A program made the translations under genes and the position numbers. Below the pieces are notes generated by a model that saw only the letters and a list, made by a program, of their open reading frames with translations, did no database searches and was not told the origin of the DNA. Below are positions 36,624 through 45,648 of a stretch of DNA of 64,000 nt, in pieces. Numbering within the stretch: position 1 is the stretch's first letter; each line of letters opens with the position of its first letter. Source of the stretch: Rhizobium sp. NXC14 (GTDB lineage Bacteria > Pseudomonadota > Alphaproteobacteria > Rhizobiales > Rhizobiaceae); assembly GCF_002117485.1 (NCBI RefSeq), contig NZ_CP021031.1, forward strand, positions 372,001 through 436,000. The letters are read 5' to 3'.

Positions 36624-39065
36624 TCAGACAGCGATGACAGCGGGAGCCATGGCAGCGATCGCCCCTTGCACCTCGGCATAGAGCTCCGCCTCGACCGTTC
36701 CGGCGTCGAGCTCAACGACGAGCGCAAAACGGGCGACAAGATCTCGAGGATCGAGGATGCTCTGTGCCTTCCACCATCCTGTGACGGGATGGACCGCGAT
36801 GAGGTTGCGACGCGCGAGATCGGAGGCTGCACAAGTAAGCTGGTCGATCTGCAGCGAACCGACGTCGCGACGGTTCGGGCCAAATTCCCAACCATCCGGC
36901 TCCTCGATGACTCCTTCATCCGATCGTTCGGCAATCTTGCTGATGCGTTGGATGAAGGCGCCGGCCTTTTCGTTCGCCCGGTTCAGTTTGAAGCGCAGAT
37001 TGTGCGAGGCATAGCGATACTTCGATCCGCGCGCCGGTTCGGACGGATTGGGTGACATGAACGTACTGAGGCTGATGCGCAGCTTTACCTGAGCAGCACC
37101 GAGGCGGCGCAATTCCTTCACCGGCCATGGCAGCTCGAACAGCTTCAGCTCGTTATGGATGTGCTCGGCATTCTTCCTAGCACTCTTCTTATAGGGCTTA
37201 ATCGTATCCTCTACGATCAGCGTGAGGGCGTTCGAGGCACTGCGCCTTGCCCGCTCCATATCCGGCACTCCATAACCATAACGCCTGAAGAGGATCCCGA
37301 GATCGGTCTTAGACGGCTGCGCTGGGACATGGCTGAGCATCTGGTTGGTCCACCGCGCAGACGATACGAAAATTGCCCGGACTGTTTCCGGCCAGAGCTC
37401 CGGATAGTCGGACCACAGTGCCGTGATGTCGCGTGAGGCGAGCGCTGTTGCAGCGCTTGTATCTCCGCAGGTGGTGAAGGCGCGCTGGGGATATTGATGA
37501 TCGGTCGTGAGCGGTGCAAGAGCCGGATGTTTCATCGGCGGTGGCGCACCATGCAAGAACCAGTTCCCGCCCTCGTAAACGACGTCCGGCTTGAGCGGCC
37601 AGTAGGACTGCCAGCTTGCGGTTCGCGACGACGGCGCCAGATCACCCAGTGGCGCGACGCACGTACCCAGCTCGCCCGGCGGGAGCGTAACCTTCTGCGT
37701 ATAGGCGCCGATGCAGAGCGCATTCCAGGCTTGCGCCGGTGACTCCAGCTCATTGTCGGGGTGATCGGAGACCGCAAGATAGTTGCCACCGGCAAACGCG
37801 TTCTGATCGCTGTTTCCAGCGGAGACGAGAAAGAGCCGCTGGCGTTGCTGCAATCCCGACGCGCCCGACGCCAACTGATCGATCTCGCTCGACCAGGACG
37901 TAGGCGCTCCATCGTGCGGCGTGTCGTCTTCTGTCGTGCTCGCCAGGCAGAAGGTCCGCCGGCGCTCGGCCACCGCTTCAGCGACATCGATACCCTTGCG
38001 GGTCACGGTTCCGAGCAGATGATGCGGATTGTGCCCGCCATCTGGGATGATCTTCGACGATTCCACCCGATGGTTGATCGTCATCGGCAAGGTGGTCTGC
38101 AGTGCCATGCTCAAGTCGCCGAAGAGCGCCAGACCAGCCAGTTGCGTCCCATGGCCAACCGTGTCGTTCACGTCCCAACCCGCTTCTGCCGCGTGCCTGT
38201 CGGCAGCCGCCAGGGCAGGCTGGATCAGGGGGTGGGCTCGGCTGACGCCGCGATCAAGCAGCGTGATGTAGTTTGGATCGGCATTGGCGGCGTAAGCCGT
38301 CCGCCCTACCAGATCCTCGACCCATTGGTGCTGCTCCTCGATCGGCATGGCGTCGAAATCGTCCGCCGTGCGGGTTGGTGTCGCAAGCGCTCTGACTCCA
38401 CCGAGATTGCGGATGGCCGCCGCCAGTTCCACCGCCGTCGCGACCGCGATCACCACCAGATCTTCCGGGAATTCCAGCCTGTCCGTACCGACTGCAACAT
38501 CATAGTCCGCAGCGCCTGCGAAGAAGTCGGATGCGAGCACCTTGTCAAGCCACACCTCCCAAGCCTTTTTGCCGGGCTGCGTCGGGAACCGGTCTTTGGG
38601 GCTGCGCCACAAGGCCCGAAGCCCGGCTTCGGAAATCGCGCTGATGCTTTGCACCAAATCGGCGTTTTTCGGCGGCTTGAAGCTTCCGTCCTCGTTGACG
38701 GGAAGATCGCCCCCGAAATCCTCGATCTTTTTTCGAAGCTTCTGCAGACCCTTCTCGGTCGCGAACACCGTTGCTTCAGGCGGTGCGCCAGCTTGCCTCT
38801 CGACTTTGAGGAGCGTCAGCCCGCTGGCATTCAAGCTCTTGGTGACCATCACCTCGTGCGGCCGGCCTTCGATCGCTAGATATACGCCCGGGAGGTTGTT
38901 CTCTGTGACGTCTGGAAGATGGTCGAGTGCCGCAAGCAGAGCTTGCGCGTGGGCTTCCCGGTGGTCGACGTCACTTGGATGTTTTGTCTTGCCGCCGGTT
39001 TTTGCCGCGAACGGGCGCGCTTTTCCGATTCCACTCAGCGTGAAGTGGCGCCGATCTCGAGTCAT
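36624..39065 (-). CDS. ietS: Subtilisin-like (S8) serine protease, IetS of the IetAS system
   Basis: An 813-residue S8-family protease. The catalytic triad is visible: Asp in NYITLLDRGVSRAHPLI, His in VNDTVGHGTQLAGLALFG and Ser in TTCGDTSAATALASRDI, with the oxyanion Asn in FLVSAGNSDQNAFAGG. The N-terminal 200 residues and the C-terminal 250 are non-catalytic. No signal peptide is seen, so it acts in the cytoplasm. Its partner, an AAA ATPase gene, lies directly upstream and overlaps by 95 bp. This pair is the IetAS module first described on an Agrobacterium Ti plasmid as a stability/incompatibility toxin-antitoxin-like locus, and later listed among anti-phage systems. Confidence 0.88.
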   Translation of the reverse strand: MTRDRRHFTLSGIGKARPFAAKTGGKTKHPSDVDHREAHAQALLAALDHLPDVTENNLPGVYLAIEGRPHEVMVTKSLNASGLTLLKVERQAGAPPEATVFATEKGLQKLRKKIEDFGGDLPVNEDGSFKPPKNADLVQSISAISEAGLRALWRSPKDRFPTQPGKKAWEVWLDKVLASDFFAGAADYDVAVGTDRLEFPEDLVVIAVATAVELAAAIRNLGGVRALATPTRTADDFDAMPIEEQHQWVEDLVGRTAYAANADPNYITLLDRGVSRAHPLIQPALAAADRHAAEAGWDVNDTVGHGTQLAGLALFGDLSMALQTTLPMTINHRVESSKIIPDGGHNPHHLLGTVTRKGIDVAEAVAERRRTFCLASTTEDDTPHDGAPTSWSSEIDQLASGASGLQQRQRLFLVSAGNSDQNAFAGGNYLAVSDHPDNELESPAQAWNALCIGAYTQKVTLPPGELGTCVAPLGDLAPSSRTASWQSYWPLKPDVVYEGGNWFLHGAPPPMKHPALAPLTTDHQYPQRAFTTCGDTSAATALASRDITALWSDYPELWPETVRAIFVSSARWTNQMLSHVPAQPSKTDLGILFRRYGYGVPDMERARRSASNALTLIVEDTIKPYKKSARKNAEHIHNELKLFELPWPVKELRRLGAAQVKLRISLSTFMSPNPSEPARGSKYRYASHNLRFKLNRANEKAGAFIQRISKIAERSDEGVIEEPDGWEFGPNRRDVGSLQIDQLTCAASDLARRNLIAVHPVTGWWKAQSILDPRDLVARFALVVELDAGTVEAELYAEVQGAIAAMAPAVIAV

Positions 39066-40053
39066 GCTTGTCTATTCCTATGCGTTGCAGCGAACGTCTC
39101 CGCTCGAGCGATGCCACCACATCTGACGTCGCGATGGTGCCCAAATCGAGAATAACGGCGCGACGAGCTGCGTCTTCGGCGGCCGCGATAACGTCGGCCG
39201 TCGATAGGCCGTCGGCGCTGCCGGCGATCTGGCCCCAATTGATCTCGCCCACATCAAAGCCATGCAGCCGGCGGCGCATCGCTTTCTCGATCGCCTCCTC
39301 GTCCGGCAAGTCGTAGGACAGAACCAGGTCGAAGCGACGCAGTACGGCGCGGTCGAGTAATTCGGGGAGGTTTGTCGTCGCGATGATGATCGAAGGCCCG
39401 GTGTCTTCGTCCAGGAACTGCAGGAACGAGTTCAGGACGCGTCTCGCCTCACCGATATCGTTCTCGTTGCCTCGGCTTGAGGCCAGTGCATCGATCTCAT
39501 CGAACAGGTAGACGCCGCGCGTCGTCTTGATGGCGTCGAAGACCATGCGAAGCTTCTGCGCAGTCTCCCCCATGAATTTCGTGATCAGCCCGTGAAGGAG
39601 CACTGTGAAGAGCGGATAGCGCAGTTCTGCGGATAGAGCTGCCGCCGTTAAGGTCTTGCCGGTGCCAGGCGGACCAGCGAGAAGCACCCGCCGTCTCGGC
39701 CTAAGACCACGTTCTTCCAGCTTCTCGGCATGATGGATCTCGACGACAAGGTGCCTGAGCTCGTCTTCGATGACCGGGGGCACGATGACATCGGCCATGC
39801 GGGCTGTGGGATAGCTTGCGCCTAGGAAGCCGGAAAGCTCGCCGCGCGGTGCAGCAAGAGGCGTCAAATTAGGACGTTTCTGTTCCGGGGCGCTTGCGCC
39901 CGCTTCCGCCCACTGGCGAAGCTGTTCAGCAAGGCGGCCATGACCCTTCTGGGATTCCGCGGCAGCCAACTGCATCGCAAGGTCGTAGAAACGATCTTTG
40001 TCGCCTTCAGCATGGCTCTTCACGAGCCCGATGATCTGTTGTGCCGATGCCAT
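38971..40053 (-). CDS. ietA: AAA-family ATPase, IetA of the IetAS system
   Basis: A 360-residue AAA+ ATPase of the FtsH/CDC48-like type. Walker A is LLAGPPGTGKTLTAA near residue 127, Walker B GVYLFDEIDALASSRGN, sensor 1 SIIIATTNLPELLDRAV, and the arginine-finger region LRRFDLVLSYDLPDEEAIEK. An N-terminal helical region of about 90 residues precedes it. In IetAS the ATPase is the partner that restrains or directs the protease. Its 3' end overlaps the start of ietS by 95 bp in another frame, so expression is tightly coupled. Confidence 0.88.
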   Translation of the reverse strand: MASAQQIIGLVKSHAEGDKDRFYDLAMQLAAAESQKGHGRLAEQLRQWAEAGASAPEQKRPNLTPLAAPRGELSGFLGASYPTARMADVIVPPVIEDELRHLVVEIHHAEKLEERGLRPRRRVLLAGPPGTGKTLTAAALSAELRYPLFTVLLHGLITKFMGETAQKLRMVFDAIKTTRGVYLFDEIDALASSRGNENDIGEARRVLNSFLQFLDEDTGPSIIIATTNLPELLDRAVLRRFDLVLSYDLPDEEAIEKAMRRRLHGFDVGEINWGQIAGSADGLSTADVIAAAEDAARRAVILDLGTIATSDVVASLERRRSLQRIGIDKHDSRSAPLHAEWNRKSAPVRGKNRRQDKTSK

Positions 40054-40460
40054 GGTCTCACTCTAAGCGTGTTGCCTGGTTTAGGAAGTCCGATACGGTT
40101 ATATAGGAGCTTTCTGAAGAGATTTACTTGCATGCTGTCCGACCCGGCTCGCCCGGACCTTACCATCAAGGAGAAGCCATAGACATAACGCTCCGCCCCG
40201 GCAGTTGTCGGCAAGCCTATATCAGCCGGGATCGGCTTACGCCACCCGTAAGCAAAGTAGGGGAAACGGACTGGATGAAGAGCTGGGTGTAGATCGTTCG
40301 AACCAATGCCTCTGATGCTCGACCACCGGTCTCTGGGAGCGAAATCGCCTTATGGCGGACCGACCTTTTGTCACAACGGGTTAACAGGAGGCAGGGGGAG
40401 GTAGACTCGTCAAATATCGGCATCCCGCGCTTTCAAGCTCACCGCGTAACGCGCGTCTAG
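40054..40460. other. Upstream region of ietA, no gene seen
   Basis: About 400 bp without a convincing gene. The promoter of the ietA-ietS pair should lie in the first 150 bp. I see no repeat or strong hairpin. Confidence 0.5.
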
Positions 40461-40948
40461 TTTCGGTGACGATCTCCTTGAAGCCAATGGGATTGAATGG
40501 GCCGACGGTCTCTTCGGCCCAGGCCGATCAGGACAATCGCTTCTTTCTGATCCTCGAGCGAGGCGGCGGCGAAGGTGCGAAACTCCTGCTCGTTTGGCAT
40601 GTCGCCCCTGGCCATCCGGTCGAGCATGGCCGGCAGGCGTCACGGGCAAACATCCGGGTCCTCGATAGTCCGTTGGCGGTCTTGCCACCAGGCGATGTAT
40701 CGCCCTTATTTGCCTTCCATACTTTACCCGACGATATGGAAGCGTTCCTGGGCGCCCAGGAGGAATGGAGGACCAGCACCTGCCGAAGAAGGGCGCTATC
40801 AACAATGGGCCAGCCGGAATTACCCAAGAAGGCCGAGCGCGTCTATGGAAAGCCCGGAGGGCGATCAGACTGGGCTCTATCTTGACCCGGTACAGGCGGG
40901 GCAGCGAAGTCGTCCGAGCGATGCACGAGGCCGTACATCTCGCAGCTT
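40461..40948 (+). pseudogene. ParB-like remnant, copy 2, internally rearranged
   Basis: This holds the same gene pieces as 25146-25680 but in shuffled order. On the plus strand come GDDLLEA-type and GLNGP/IEWADGLF sequence (40468-40540). Next are two blocks reading on the minus strand (40541-40640, encoding MLDRMARGDMPNEQEF and AAASLEDQKE; 40641-40735, encoding VWKANKGD and ANGLSRTRMFARDA). The plus strand resumes at 40736 with MEAFLGAQEEW and PKKAERVYGKPGGRSDW. At least two inversions are needed. It abuts the truncated IS481-family transposase at about 40948. Confidence 0.6.
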
Positions 40949-41600
40949 GAGAAAGGCAACCGCGCTGTCCTTCTTTTCGTCTGGCGATATCTGCGAGAAG
41001 GCAATGCACGATGCGTCATCGATGGCGACGTGAACGTACTCCCAGCCGGCGCCCCAGCCTTTGCCTCTGCGCGAACTTTGGCGGGTGCGATCACCGGTGA
41101 TGCGGTGGCCAACCTGGCTGAAGCGGCCAAGTTTCTTGATGTCGATATGGATCATTTCGCCAGGCCGCTCGCGCTCATAGCCTCGCACCGGTTCGGCCGG
41201 CTCGATATCCCTCAGCCGGGAAAGACCGGCGCGCTTGAGCACCCGGCTCACCGTTGCCGCCGACACGCCCGTCTGCTTGGCGATGTGCTTGCCTGTCAGC
41301 CGCTGTCGGCGCAACACTGCGATTTCGCCGGCAATGTCGGTCGCTGTGCGTCTGGGACTTCTCCTCGGCCGCGACGACCGGTCCGCCATGCCGGCGGTGC
41401 CATCCGCCAGAAAACGCGCCGTCCAACGAGCGACCACCTTCGACGTCACCCCATATATCCGCGCAGCATCGGCGTTGGAACAAGCGCCCTCAAGAACGGC
41501 GCGCGCCATCTCCTCTCGACGCCGTGGTGTCAAACGGGCATTCTTGTGAATGTTCATTCGGTCCTCCGAGAATCACTGAAGCTTTGACAACCTCAGCTTT
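40949..41600 (-). mobile_element. IS481-family element, truncated
   Basis: The transposase start is intact (from 41557): MNIHKNARLTPRRREEMARA, then a helix-turn-helix (SNADAARIYGVTSKVVARW), ADRSSRPRRSPRRTA, KHIAKQTGVSAATVSRVLKR and the first DDE segment GEMIHIDIKKLGRFSQ and EYVHVAIDDASCIAFSQ. After DSAVAFLK the sequence switches to the ParB-like remnant, so the last catalytic residues are gone. The outer end is near 41590-41610, where GACAACCTCA-type sequence occurs. The element cannot transpose by itself. Confidence 0.85.
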
Positions 41601-41668
41601 CTCGACCAGGGCCGAATGGACAACCTCCTGAAAGCTCACATCTAGAGCGTCGAGAACCGCGTTCACAC

Positions 41669-41868
41669 CTATCGTGCACCGCTAAATCCGATTTCCGTTT
41701 CCCCCACCGTTGGTCCCGCAGAAGGATCAATTCCGCCGCTGTGTAACAAACCAAGCTTGAAATTTCCAAGTTGGTTAAAAGCTGACAGGTTTATACCGAG
41801 CTCGTTCATGGCGCTCCGGGAGACCTCTGCTACGCGCACACACAGATTGACCTGCAAAGACCCAGCGA
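41669..41868 (-). pseudogene. Secretin (CpaC-like) fragment
   Basis: About 66 codons on the minus strand read GSLQVNLCVRVAEVSRSAMN, ELGINLSAFNQLGNFKLGLL. This matches the signature region of CpaC/RcpA-type secretins of Flp pilus assembly (VAEVSR followed by LGFN). Nothing else of the gene remains. It is cut at 41869 by an IS6-family end. The match is short, so confidence is moderate. Confidence 0.55.
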
Positions 41869-41986
41869 CCACACGGCGTGGGCAATAACTTCAGCGGGAA
41901 AGCGATGTCGGCGATAGAGTGGATCACGGTCTGTCATGAGCCTTCATCGCACATCTAATTCCACATTCCGATAAGTTGACGATGCC
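41869..41986 (-). mobile_element. IS6-family element, left-end fragment
   Basis: This 118-bp segment is the inverted counterpart of 46966-47085. Both contain the terminal repeat GCATCGTCAACTTA, GGAATGTGGAATT, and the transposase start (MTDRDPLYRRHRFPAEVIAH). Homology stops at CACGCCGTGTGG, so only the first part of the transposase gene remains. Its outward end faces the nodO-like region. Confidence 0.85.
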
Positions 41987-42332
41987 GTTATCATTGTCGC
42001 TACGAGCAAGGGAACGCAGCGCGCGGCGGAAGGACTGCGCCAGGGGCACGTCCGGACAAGCTGGTGCTGACTTCCAAATTCCTGAGCAACGCATCGGTCC
42101 GACCGACAGCGTTGCCTGAGTTCACCGGCAAGGCCCTTGTCCGCGCGTTCGTGAAACAACGCGAGATCGCCGTAAAACCTTCTATTCGCGACAAGAGCCG
42201 ACTCACGGCCTGACCAGCGACACAAATCGTGCCATCGTGACAAACACAATTTGAGAACCAGCCGTAGAATCGGACTGAACTTTTTTAATCGGTACCACGG
42301 GAGCCAACCTGGTTCTTGACATGGGCTTAATG
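41987..42332. other. Upstream flank of the nod box, no gene seen
   Basis: A short open frame on the plus strand (LVLTSKFLSNASVRPTALPE) ends at about 42213 without similarity I can name. The rest is unassigned sequence up to the nod box. Confidence 0.4.
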
Positions 42333-42379
42333 ATCCACAACGTCGATGCTTTGTATTCAAACAACCAATTTCACAGAGT
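42333..42379 (+). promoter_or_regulatory. nod box, NodD-dependent promoter element
   Basis: The segment matches the 47-bp nod box in sequence and spacing: ATCCAC, then CGTCGATG, then ATTCAAACAACCAATTT, compared with the consensus ATCCAY-N4-GATG-N6-ATC-AACAATC-ATTTTACCAATC. The 3' end (CACAGAG) is the weakest part. NodD bound with a flavonoid activates transcription from such sites. It lies 56 bp before the ATG of the nodO-like gene, in the correct orientation. Confidence 0.85.
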
Positions 42380-42435
42380 GGGTGGTCGCGGTTATGTGTC
42401 GTCCCGCACAAACGTCGCAACTTTAGGAGCTTTGA

Positions 42436-43227
42436 ATGAGCATGTATTCGAGCATGTATGTGGGAACAGAATCCAATGATACCATCAACGCAAGCAACGA
42501 CGACGATATGATCTTTGGCAAAGGCGGCGATGACGAGATCGACGCTCGTGCGGGCGCCGACAGGGTGTTCAGTGGAGGGGGGGACGACTTTGTGATCGGT
42601 GGTGTGGGCAACGATCGAATCCATGGCGAAGACGGTAACGACTTTCTCTTCGGCGGGCGCGACGAAGGCCACATCAGTGGTCAGGACGACGACTTTATCG
42701 ATGGTGGACGAGGCGATGACGAAATCTTAGTCGGGGACGGCAGGGATTCGTTGATGGGAGGCGAAGGCTCCGACGCGTTCATTTTCAAGTTCCACGATCC
42801 GACGCCGGGCACCCCAGAGCCGGGGTCACACGTTGGGGAGATCCCCGCACCGGTATCGACGATCCTAGATTTTAACAGTGCTCAAGATACCTTCCAATTC
42901 ACGTCCGGATTTTTTAATTACGACGGGAATGGAGAAGACGCCCCCGTTGAGACCTTCTATAGCGGCAATGCATCGGGTGCGAGCGGTCAACGCATCGTGG
43001 TAATCACAGACAAGAGTTTCGCCAGCGCGTCTGACGCAAGGGGTGCGATATCCGGAGGGCACGACGGCGACATCATCGTCTACCACAACGCCAAAACTGA
43101 CACCGCCGATCTAGCGTATGTTTCTTCGCCTGAACAAGTGAATGTCTTCGCCCACTTGTCGGAAGTACATAGCGTCTCAGACCTGGCTAACATGCACCTT
43201 GCCGCCTCCGACTTCATGTTTGTCTGA
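42436..43227 (+). CDS. nodO: NodO-like secreted RTX calcium-binding protein
   Basis: A 263-residue acidic protein. Residues about 10-110 are glycine/aspartate-rich RTX nonapeptides (FGKGGDDEID, FSGGGDDFVIGGVGNDRI, GEDGNDFLFGG, DGGRGDDEI) that bind calcium after export. A beta-rich C-terminal half follows. It ends in ASDFMFV, the Asp plus hydrophobic tail used by type I secretion of the PrtA/NodO type. There is no N-terminal signal peptide. AGGAG lies six bases before the ATG. The nod box and the exporter genes downstream make NodO, a nodulation signalling protein of Rhizobium, the best match; family NodO is about 284 residues. Sequence identity was not measured. Confidence 0.82.
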   Translation: MSMYSSMYVGTESNDTINASNDDDMIFGKGGDDEIDARAGADRVFSGGGDDFVIGGVGNDRIHGEDGNDFLFGGRDEGHISGQDDDFIDGGRGDDEILVGDGRDSLMGGEGSDAFIFKFHDPTPGTPEPGSHVGEIPAPVSTILDFNSAQDTFQFTSGFFNYDGNGEDAPVETFYSGNASGASGQRIVVITDKSFASASDARGAISGGHDGDIIVYHNAKTDTADLAYVSSPEQVNVFAHLSEVHSVSDLANMHLAASDFMFV

Positions 43228-43899
43228 TCGCAGGAGGCTTGGCCCGTTCGCGTCAAGCCTCCAAAGAGACTTTCGATGACGACGTATACTGGACCTAATG
43301 GCGAGGGTGAATGTACCTAAGCCGGGCGCCGACTTGCTCGAATGGGCCTAATCGCATCACTTCGACGCCAGTCAGAACGGTTGGTTTCCCATCATCAGTG
43401 GGCCGGCAGAGCCCGGCTTCCAGCCCATCGCCGACACCGTCGCGAGTTCAGAGCCCTCATTAGACTGGTGGCATCTCTGAGTGACTTAGATGGTTTAAGG
43501 AACCGGCAGCCTTCGCTGCCGGTTCCGACGCCATGTGCCTTTGTCTTTGTCGAGCGGCGGCACGTTTTGTGTTTCCGCAGATGCAGTCGGCATGTTGATT
43601 GAGTTCATCCCGCGTCTTTCTCTTGTGTAGGGGATCGGCCGGTCGCTGAGGTCGTGCGGTCAGATATTGCACAGACTTCGGCGAGGCTTCCACGTCTCGT
43701 GGCTCTGTTGGATTGACTAGAGTCCGCAAGGGCAGTGTGGCGTCAAATTGCGCACCTCGTGGTGCCTTTAGTTGGAACTTAAAAAGGCGAACACAAGCCG
43801 AGCCTTCTCGTGCTCTGGCGCAGGCAATGGCGTTGCTTTTTTTGCCGCCGAAAAACGCGGTTAGGCTAAGTGCGCCGGTTATCTCGTGGAGAGACATTA
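43228..43899. other. Intergenic region between nodO and the exporter genes
   Basis: About 670 bp with no convincing gene. It contains the hairpin at 43499-43526. I see no second nod box in front of the ABC transporter gene, so the exporter may have its own promoter here. Confidence 0.5.
43499..43526 (+). terminator. Strong perfect hairpin after nodO
   Basis: A 12-bp perfect stem, GGAACCGGCAGC / GCTGCCGGTTCC, closes a CTTC loop. It is followed by GACGCCATGTGCC, not a T-run, so it may be a factor-dependent terminator, an RNA-stabilising hairpin or a small repeat. It lies 270 bp after the nodO stop. Confidence 0.5.
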
Positions 43900-45648
43900 A
43901 TGATAGTCTTTGCAGCAACATTGAGCAGCAGGAGCGCCAATCCCGCCTCCGCGCTGAGCGGCTGCCGGACGGCCTTCATCGGCATCGGCATCGCGAGTAC
44001 ACTTGTCAACATTCTCTATCTCACCGGCTCCTTCTTCATGCTCGAGGTCTATGATCGGGTGCTGCCGAGCCGGAGCATTCCTTCGCTCATCGCCCTCTGT
44101 CTGCTCGCACTGCTGCTCTATGGATTTCAGGGGGTGTTCGACCTGATCCGCGGCCGCATGCTCGTGCGTATCGCTGGCGCGCTCGACGAAAGCCTCAGCG
44201 GGCGCATCTATCGCGCGCTCGTCAAGGCACCGCTGAAGCTCAAGATGGAAGGTGACGGCCTCCAGGGAATACGCGATTTGGATCAGGTACGGTCATTCCT
44301 TTCAGGCATCGGACCGGCTGCCTTCTTCGACTTGCCATGGCTTCCTTTTTATGTCGTCATATGCTTCCTGTTTCACCCGGTCATCGGCATGGTCGCCGTC
44401 GCCGGCGGGATGATCCTGACGCTTCTCACCTATCTCACCAATCGTGGCACCCAGGTGCCCGCCAAGAAGGCGGCCGAAGCCGGCGGATACCGCAACGCCT
44501 TTGCGCAAGCGTCGCAGCGCAATGCAGAGGTCGTTCAGGCCATGGGTATGTCGGGGCGCATGACCGAGCGCTGGGAGCGCCGCAATGCCGAATATCGTGA
44601 CGAAAACCGCCGTACCTCCGATATCGGTAACGGCTATGGTGCGATGTCAAAGGTGTTCCGTATGGCGTTGCAATCGGGCGTGCTCGCAGCCGGTGCGGTC
44701 CTGGTGATCGAGGGACAGGCGTCGCCAGGCATCATCATCGCCGGCTCCATCCTAACTGCGCGAGCGCTTGCTCCGGTGGAACTCGCGATTGGTAATTGGC
44801 GCGGTCTCGTCTCGGCGCGCCAGAGCTGGCAGCGCCTCAAGGACTTGCTGAAAGCCCTGCCTGAGACGGAAACGTCCCTGGCACTGCCGAGCCCGCAAGA
44901 GCGTCTCAGCGTCGAGGCCCTGGGAAGCGGGCCACCGGCGGCGCAGCGCCTCGCCGTCATTGACGTGACCTTCACCATACGAGCGGGCAGCGCCCTTGGC
45001 GTCATAGGCCCGAGCGCATCGGGAAAATCGTCGCTGGCCCGCGCCATCATCGGTATCTGGCCCGCCTATCGCGGCTCCGTCCGGCTCGACGGCGCAGCAC
45101 TCGACCAATGGGATAGCGTTGCTCTCGGCAAGCATATCGGCTACCTGCCTCAGGATGTCGAGCTGTTCGCCGGAACCGTTGCCGAGAACATCTCTCGCTT
45201 TGACCCGGACGCTACCTCCGAGGGGATCGTCGCCGCCGCCAAGGCTGCCCGGGTCCATGATTTGATCCTGCGTCTGCCGAACGGCTACGATACCGAGATC
45301 GGCGAGGGCGGCATGGCACTTTCCGCCGGCCAGCGCCAGCGCGTCGCGCTGGCCCGGGCGCTTTATGGCGATCCCTTCCTGGTCGTCCTGGACGAGCCGA
45401 ACTCCAACCTCGATGCAGAGGGCGAACAGGCGCTGAGCGAAGCAATCATGAATGTGCGTACGCGCGGCGGCATTGTTGTCGTCGTCGCCCATCGCCCGAG
45501 CGCGCTTGCCAGCGTCGACTTTGTCTTGACGATGCATGAGGCCCGCATGCAGGCCTTCGGCCCGAAGGAAGAAGTCCTTTGCCTGCTGCGCCAGCAGCAG
45601 AGGCCTGCCCCGCTGAAGATCGTTGAAGGCCAGGAAACGAAGCAATGA
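43900..45648 (+). CDS. prsD: Type I secretion ABC transporter (PrtD/PrsD family)
   Basis: A 582-residue inner-membrane half-transporter with fused ATPase. The membrane domain (residues about 20-290) has hydrophobic segments such as FIGIGIASTLVNILYLTGSF and LIALCLLALLLYGFQGVF. The ATPase has Walker A GPSASGKSS (369-377), the signature LSAGQRQRVALA (474 on) and Walker B LVVLDEPNSNLD (494 on). It should form the energy-driven part of a three-protein channel exporting RTX proteins directly out of the cell. The ATG at 43900 has GGAGAG six bases upstream. It overlaps the membrane-fusion gene by four bases. Confidence 0.9.
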   Translation: MIVFAATLSSRSANPASALSGCRTAFIGIGIASTLVNILYLTGSFFMLEVYDRVLPSRSIPSLIALCLLALLLYGFQGVFDLIRGRMLVRIAGALDESLSGRIYRALVKAPLKLKMEGDGLQGIRDLDQVRSFLSGIGPAAFFDLPWLPFYVVICFLFHPVIGMVAVAGGMILTLLTYLTNRGTQVPAKKAAEAGGYRNAFAQASQRNAEVVQAMGMSGRMTERWERRNAEYRDENRRTSDIGNGYGAMSKVFRMALQSGVLAAGAVLVIEGQASPGIIIAGSILTARALAPVELAIGNWRGLVSARQSWQRLKDLLKALPETETSLALPSPQERLSVEALGSGPPAAQRLAVIDVTFTIRAGSALGVIGPSASGKSSLARAIIGIWPAYRGSVRLDGAALDQWDSVALGKHIGYLPQDVELFAGTVAENISRFDPDATSEGIVAAAKAARVHDLILRLPNGYDTEIGEGGMALSAGQRQRVALARALYGDPFLVVLDEPNSNLDAEGEQALSEAIMNVRTRGGIVVVVAHRPSALASVDFVLTMHEARMQAFGPKEEVLCLLRQQQRPAPLKIVEGQETKQ

